From: an uncultured Bacteroidota bacterium
GTDB lineage: Bacteria > Bacteroidota > Bacteroidia > Chitinophagales > Chitinophagaceae
Assembly: GCA_946479535.1 (NCBI GenBank)
Contig: CAMLGP010000062.1
Location: forward strand, 1 to 9,384
DNA length: 9,384 bases
Direction of reading: 5' to 3'
The notes under the pieces are model-generated. The model searched no databases, had not been told where the DNA came from, and saw only the letters and a list, made by a program, of their open reading frames with translations. Positions 7,256 to 9,384 of this stretch are shown here, one piece after another. Each line of letters starts with the position of its first letter. Position 1 is the first letter of the stretch. Made by a program: the position numbers and the translations under genes.

Positions 7256-7969
7256 TTATTTTGCATCAAACTTCCTCAACAACTCCACGATCTCTTTATA
7301 GTTCTTTTTCTCCGCATTTTGTAACGGGGTATTCCCAACAAAGTCTTTTGTGTTTGGATCGTTTACTCCATTTTTCAGCATCCATTCAGTCATGGATGTA
7401 TGTCCATTTCGAACTGCCGCATGCAGGGCCTGGTTGTAATCTTCCAGATCAAGTACATGAGGCTTTACCAGCGCTGCCATTTTTGTATCACCGCTGATAG
7501 CCACATGGTATAGTAAAGAGAACCTATGTGGACCGTCCACATTCGCAATACCCGGAATTGTCTTTATGAATGCATGTACCAGCTCGCGATCTCCCAGCAT
7601 GGCACTGCAATAAATGTCTTTTCGGGCTCCATGATCCATCAGGTAACTGGCAATATCCCGGTTGCCTACATGAGATGCGCCCCCAAGAGCAGTTTCAAAA
7701 TCACCTCCACCCCAGTCCCAGCAGGCATTGACTACCATCGGCTCCTTTTCTACCATTTCTTTCACCTTTGCCAGGTCAAAATGTGCCACCCGAACAAACT
7801 CCGAAACCATATCCGTTGGCAAAGGGGGTTTTTTCTCGAAATCAGTAAGCTCCTTTTGTCTTTCTTTCCATGTTCCCGCAAAACTGGGAATTGCTGTTGC
7901 TGCAAAAACTAAAGACATTGATTGCCTGAGAAATTTTCTGCGCCTGGCTGCGCCTGGTTCATTTTTCAT
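7256..7969 (-). CDS. Tat-exported ankyrin-repeat protein
   Basis: I take the start at ATG 7969 (237 residues). The frame is open to an upstream ATG at 8038 (260 residues), but the internal start places the twin-arginine motif RRRKFLRQS at residues 9-17, as is usual for Tat signals. It also leaves a plausible promoter upstream. A short hydrophobic stretch follows, with a probable cleavage site after SFA (about residue 31). The mature part has a helical lead-in and then WDWGGGDFETALGGASHVGN (about 84-103). About five ankyrin or ankyrin-like repeats run from about 92 to the C-terminus, the clearest being ALHAAVRNGHTSMTEWMLKNG and NTPLQNAEKKNYKEIVELL. Ankyrin repeats bind other proteins; no catalytic site is visible. 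The location is probably periplasmic or envelope-associated. It is divergent from the membrane protein gene at 8106, and its partner is unknown. Confidence 0.88.
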   Translation of the reverse strand: MKNEPGAARRRKFLRQSMSLVFAATAIPSFAGTWKERQKELTDFEKKPPLPTDMVSEFVRVAHFDLAKVKEMVEKEPMVVNACWDWGGGDFETALGGASHVGNRDIASYLMDHGARKDIYCSAMLGDRELVHAFIKTIPGIANVDGPHRFSLLYHVAISGDTKMAALVKPHVLDLEDYNQALHAAVRNGHTSMTEWMLKNGVNDPNTKDFVGNTPLQNAEKKNYKEIVELLRKFDAK

Positions 7970-8021
7970 ACGCGTATTTTTATTTTCCTGTAAATATGAC
8001 TGCGAGAGTGATGGTTTGGGA

Positions 8022-8049
8022 CAAAAATCGCTGTTCATTTTACGTTCAA
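8022..8049 (-). promoter_or_regulatory. Candidate Bacteroidota promoter for the ankyrin gene
   Basis: On the minus strand a TTG (8049-8047) is followed after 17 bases by GATTTTTG (8029-8022). This differs at one fixed position from the Bacteroidota -7 consensus TAnnTTTG, with spacing inside the accepted range for the -33/-7 pair. Transcription would begin around 8010-8018, downstream of the ATG at 8038 and about 45 bases before the ATG at 7969, which supports the shorter protein. Confidence 0.35.
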
Positions 8050-8105
8050 TTTCCGTTCACCCTTTCTATGCCGTTTAAATTCAGGCTATTTTCCTATTTT
8101 CATTT

Positions 8106-9384
8106 ATGTCTGATTTTGAACTGATTGATACCTGCCGCAAGCTGATTGAAGAAAAATTCCATTTGCCTGGAAATGGCTCCTGGAAACAAAGGGATTTTCA
8201 GTATCTCTCTGACCTGATCATGGATCGCACGGGATCAAGGATCAGCCTTTCAACGCTTAAACGGATCTGGAAAGGGACGGATAGTCATCTTCCACAACTC
8301 TATACCCTGAATGCACTGGCCCAGGTACTGGAATTCAACAACTGGAACGATCTCAGGAAAAATCATGAACAGCCTGTTCCTGCTCCACCCGCTATTGCGC
8401 AGAATAAAAAGGACGAATCATTAAATAGTACCACCCCTTCCAGAAAGTACGTGCTGATACTTTCCGTAATACTTTTAATAGACATCCTGGCCACAGCCCG
8501 GTTCTTTACTTCAGGTAAGAAAATAAACCCCGATGATGTATTATTCAAAAGCCGTAAGAATATTTCTGCCGGAGTCCCCAACACCGTGGTCTTTGAATAT
8601 GATATTTCAAAAACAGGAATTGATAGTGCACTGATCCAGCAATCCTGGGATGAGCGATTCAGGGCCAGAGTGAGCAGAAATAATCACTGGCAGACTTTCA
8701 TCTATTATTATCCTGGATACCATACGGCCAGGCTTATTATTGATAAGAAAGTAATTAAAACTGATACAGTGAATATTTCCACCAATGGATGGGAAGCCCT
8801 TGTAGATGGAGATGTAGCACCAAAGACCCCCTATTACCTGCCTAAACAGGAGATCATATCTGAAGGAAGGTTATTCGTTTCAAAACAGACCCTTTTGAAA
8901 AATGAAATCCCGGTAGCTGATAAAGAATTCCGGGTTAATTTTTTTAATATCGGGAACCTGCCTTCTTTTTACTCCAATAATTTCATTTTTGAAACAAGAA
9001 TAAAAAATAGCCTGGCGGAAGGTGCCCTTGTTTGCCAGAATGTTCAGCTAAATCTTATTTGCGAAAACGGCTTCATATCAATCCCGTTTTGCAATCCGGG
9101 CTGTGCTTCCAATATTCATTTGCATGTAAGCGATGTTCTTAAGAATGGAAAAAACTTTGATCTTTCTGCATTTGGTACCGATCTATCAGACTGGAGAAAG
9201 GTTATCATCCAGGGTATTAATAAAGACATGACAGTTTATATAGATGATAAACCGGTTTATCATCTTGTTTATACAAAGGACCTTGGCCGGATTGCCGGCT
9301 TTCATTTCAGTTTTTTGGGTTGTGGAGCAGTGGATGAGATACAATTAAAGAACGGCAGGAATGCATCCTGGCGGGAAACTTTTT
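8106..9384 (+). CDS. Membrane protein with XRE-like N-terminal domain and extracytoplasmic beta-rich domains, 3' end outside window
   Basis: The frame is open for 426 codons from ATG 8106 to the right edge. An in-frame TAA at 8076-8078 with no other usual start between fixes the start. Residues 1-85 are a helical domain in which ISLSTLKRIWKG (47-58) and TLNALAQVLEFNNW (67-80) match the recognition-helix and following-helix pattern of XRE-type HTH proteins. A Pro-rich linker (89-112) leads to one transmembrane helix (about 114-134). Beyond it lie a PKD-like or immunoglobulin-like beta region (about 150-235) and a jelly-roll or LamG/concanavalin-like region (about 275-416). The second region contains Cys310, 319, 329, 333 and 406 and the pattern GFHFSFLGCGAVDEIQLKNG. 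The protein is probably almost complete, since relatives I recall end soon after such a motif. I recall this as a recurring but uncharacterised Bacteroidota family. The architecture suggests a membrane-bound one-component sensor, which is inference. It is divergent from the Tat-ankyrin gene. Confidence 0.8.
   Translation, partial: MSDFELIDTCRKLIEEKFHLPGNGSWKQRDFQYLSDLIMDRTGSRISLSTLKRIWKGTDSHLPQLYTLNALAQVLEFNNWNDLRKNHEQPVPAPPAIAQNKKDESLNSTTPSRKYVLILSVILLIDILATARFFTSGKKINPDDVLFKSRKNISAGVPNTVVFEYDISKTGIDSALIQQSWDERFRARVSRNNHWQTFIYYYPGYHTARLIIDKKVIKTDTVNISTNGWEALVDGDVAPKTPYYLPKQEIISEGRLFVSKQTLLKNEIPVADKEFRVNFFNIGNLPSFYSNNFIFETRIKNSLAEGALVCQNVQLNLICENGFISIPFCNPGCASNIHLHVSDVLKNGKNFDLSAFGTDLSDWRKVIIQGINKDMTVYIDDKPVYHLVYTKDLGRIAGFHFSFLGCGAVDEIQLKNGRNASWRETF

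Noticed and set aside
7526..7912. Plus-strand ORF of 128 codons inside the ankyrin gene
   Set aside because: It is antisense to recognisable ankyrin repeats, with high Cys, His and Arg content typical of a shadow frame.
7940..7959. Near-perfect tandem repeat of TGCGCCTGG in the Tat signal region
   Set aside because: Two copies of a 9-base unit with period 10 are too little for a slippage locus, and they encode an ordinary Ala/Arg n-region.
8363..8584. Minus-strand ORF of 73 codons in the right-end gene
   Set aside because: It is opposite the linker and membrane helix of the long plus-strand frame, with no supporting features.

Overview
The window looks like ordinary chromosome from a member of the Bacteroidota, most likely a Chitinophagaceae-type organism. 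The evidence is a PafA-type phosphatase, an SMC of Bacteroidota style, a DUF6934-type gene, short AT-rich leaders without clear Shine-Dalgarno sequences, and a Tat-exported ankyrin protein of a type common in that phylum. The genus assignment is inference. I see no transposase, CRISPR array, rRNA or tRNA, and no stretch longer than about 270 bases without a gene.

Layout: (1) 2-1339 (+) is the 3' three quarters or more of a PafA-like alkaline phosphatase, running in from the left edge. (2) 1341-5000 (-) is a full-length smc gene, convergent with pafA and separated from it by one base. A hairpin-forming palindrome contains both stop codons. The smc frame is broken by two in-frame TAA codons 36 bases apart, just before the C-terminal ATPase half-head, with no frameshift. 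(3) 5267-5946 (-) holds a DUF6934-type gene followed by a small acidic protein gene. (4) 6136-7190 (+) holds a Crp/Fnr-family regulator followed by a SnoaL-like/ester-cyclase gene, with a 16-bp inverted repeat between them. (5) 7256-7969 (-) is a Tat-signal ankyrin-repeat protein with a good intrinsic terminator. (6) 8106 to the right edge (+), divergent from the ankyrin gene, is a membrane protein with an XRE-like N-terminal helical domain, one transmembrane helix and an extracytoplasmic beta-rich region. It has no stop inside the window.

The genes do not form one pathway. The functional units I can suggest are the Crp/Fnr plus SnoaL pair (regulator and probable target), the DUF6934 plus small-protein pair (function unknown), and the divergent Tat-ankyrin/membrane-sensor pair (shared 136-base promoter region). 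The two most notable points are the doubly nonsense-interrupted but otherwise intact smc, and the right-end protein, whose architecture suggests a one-component transmembrane regulator that senses something outside the cytoplasm.
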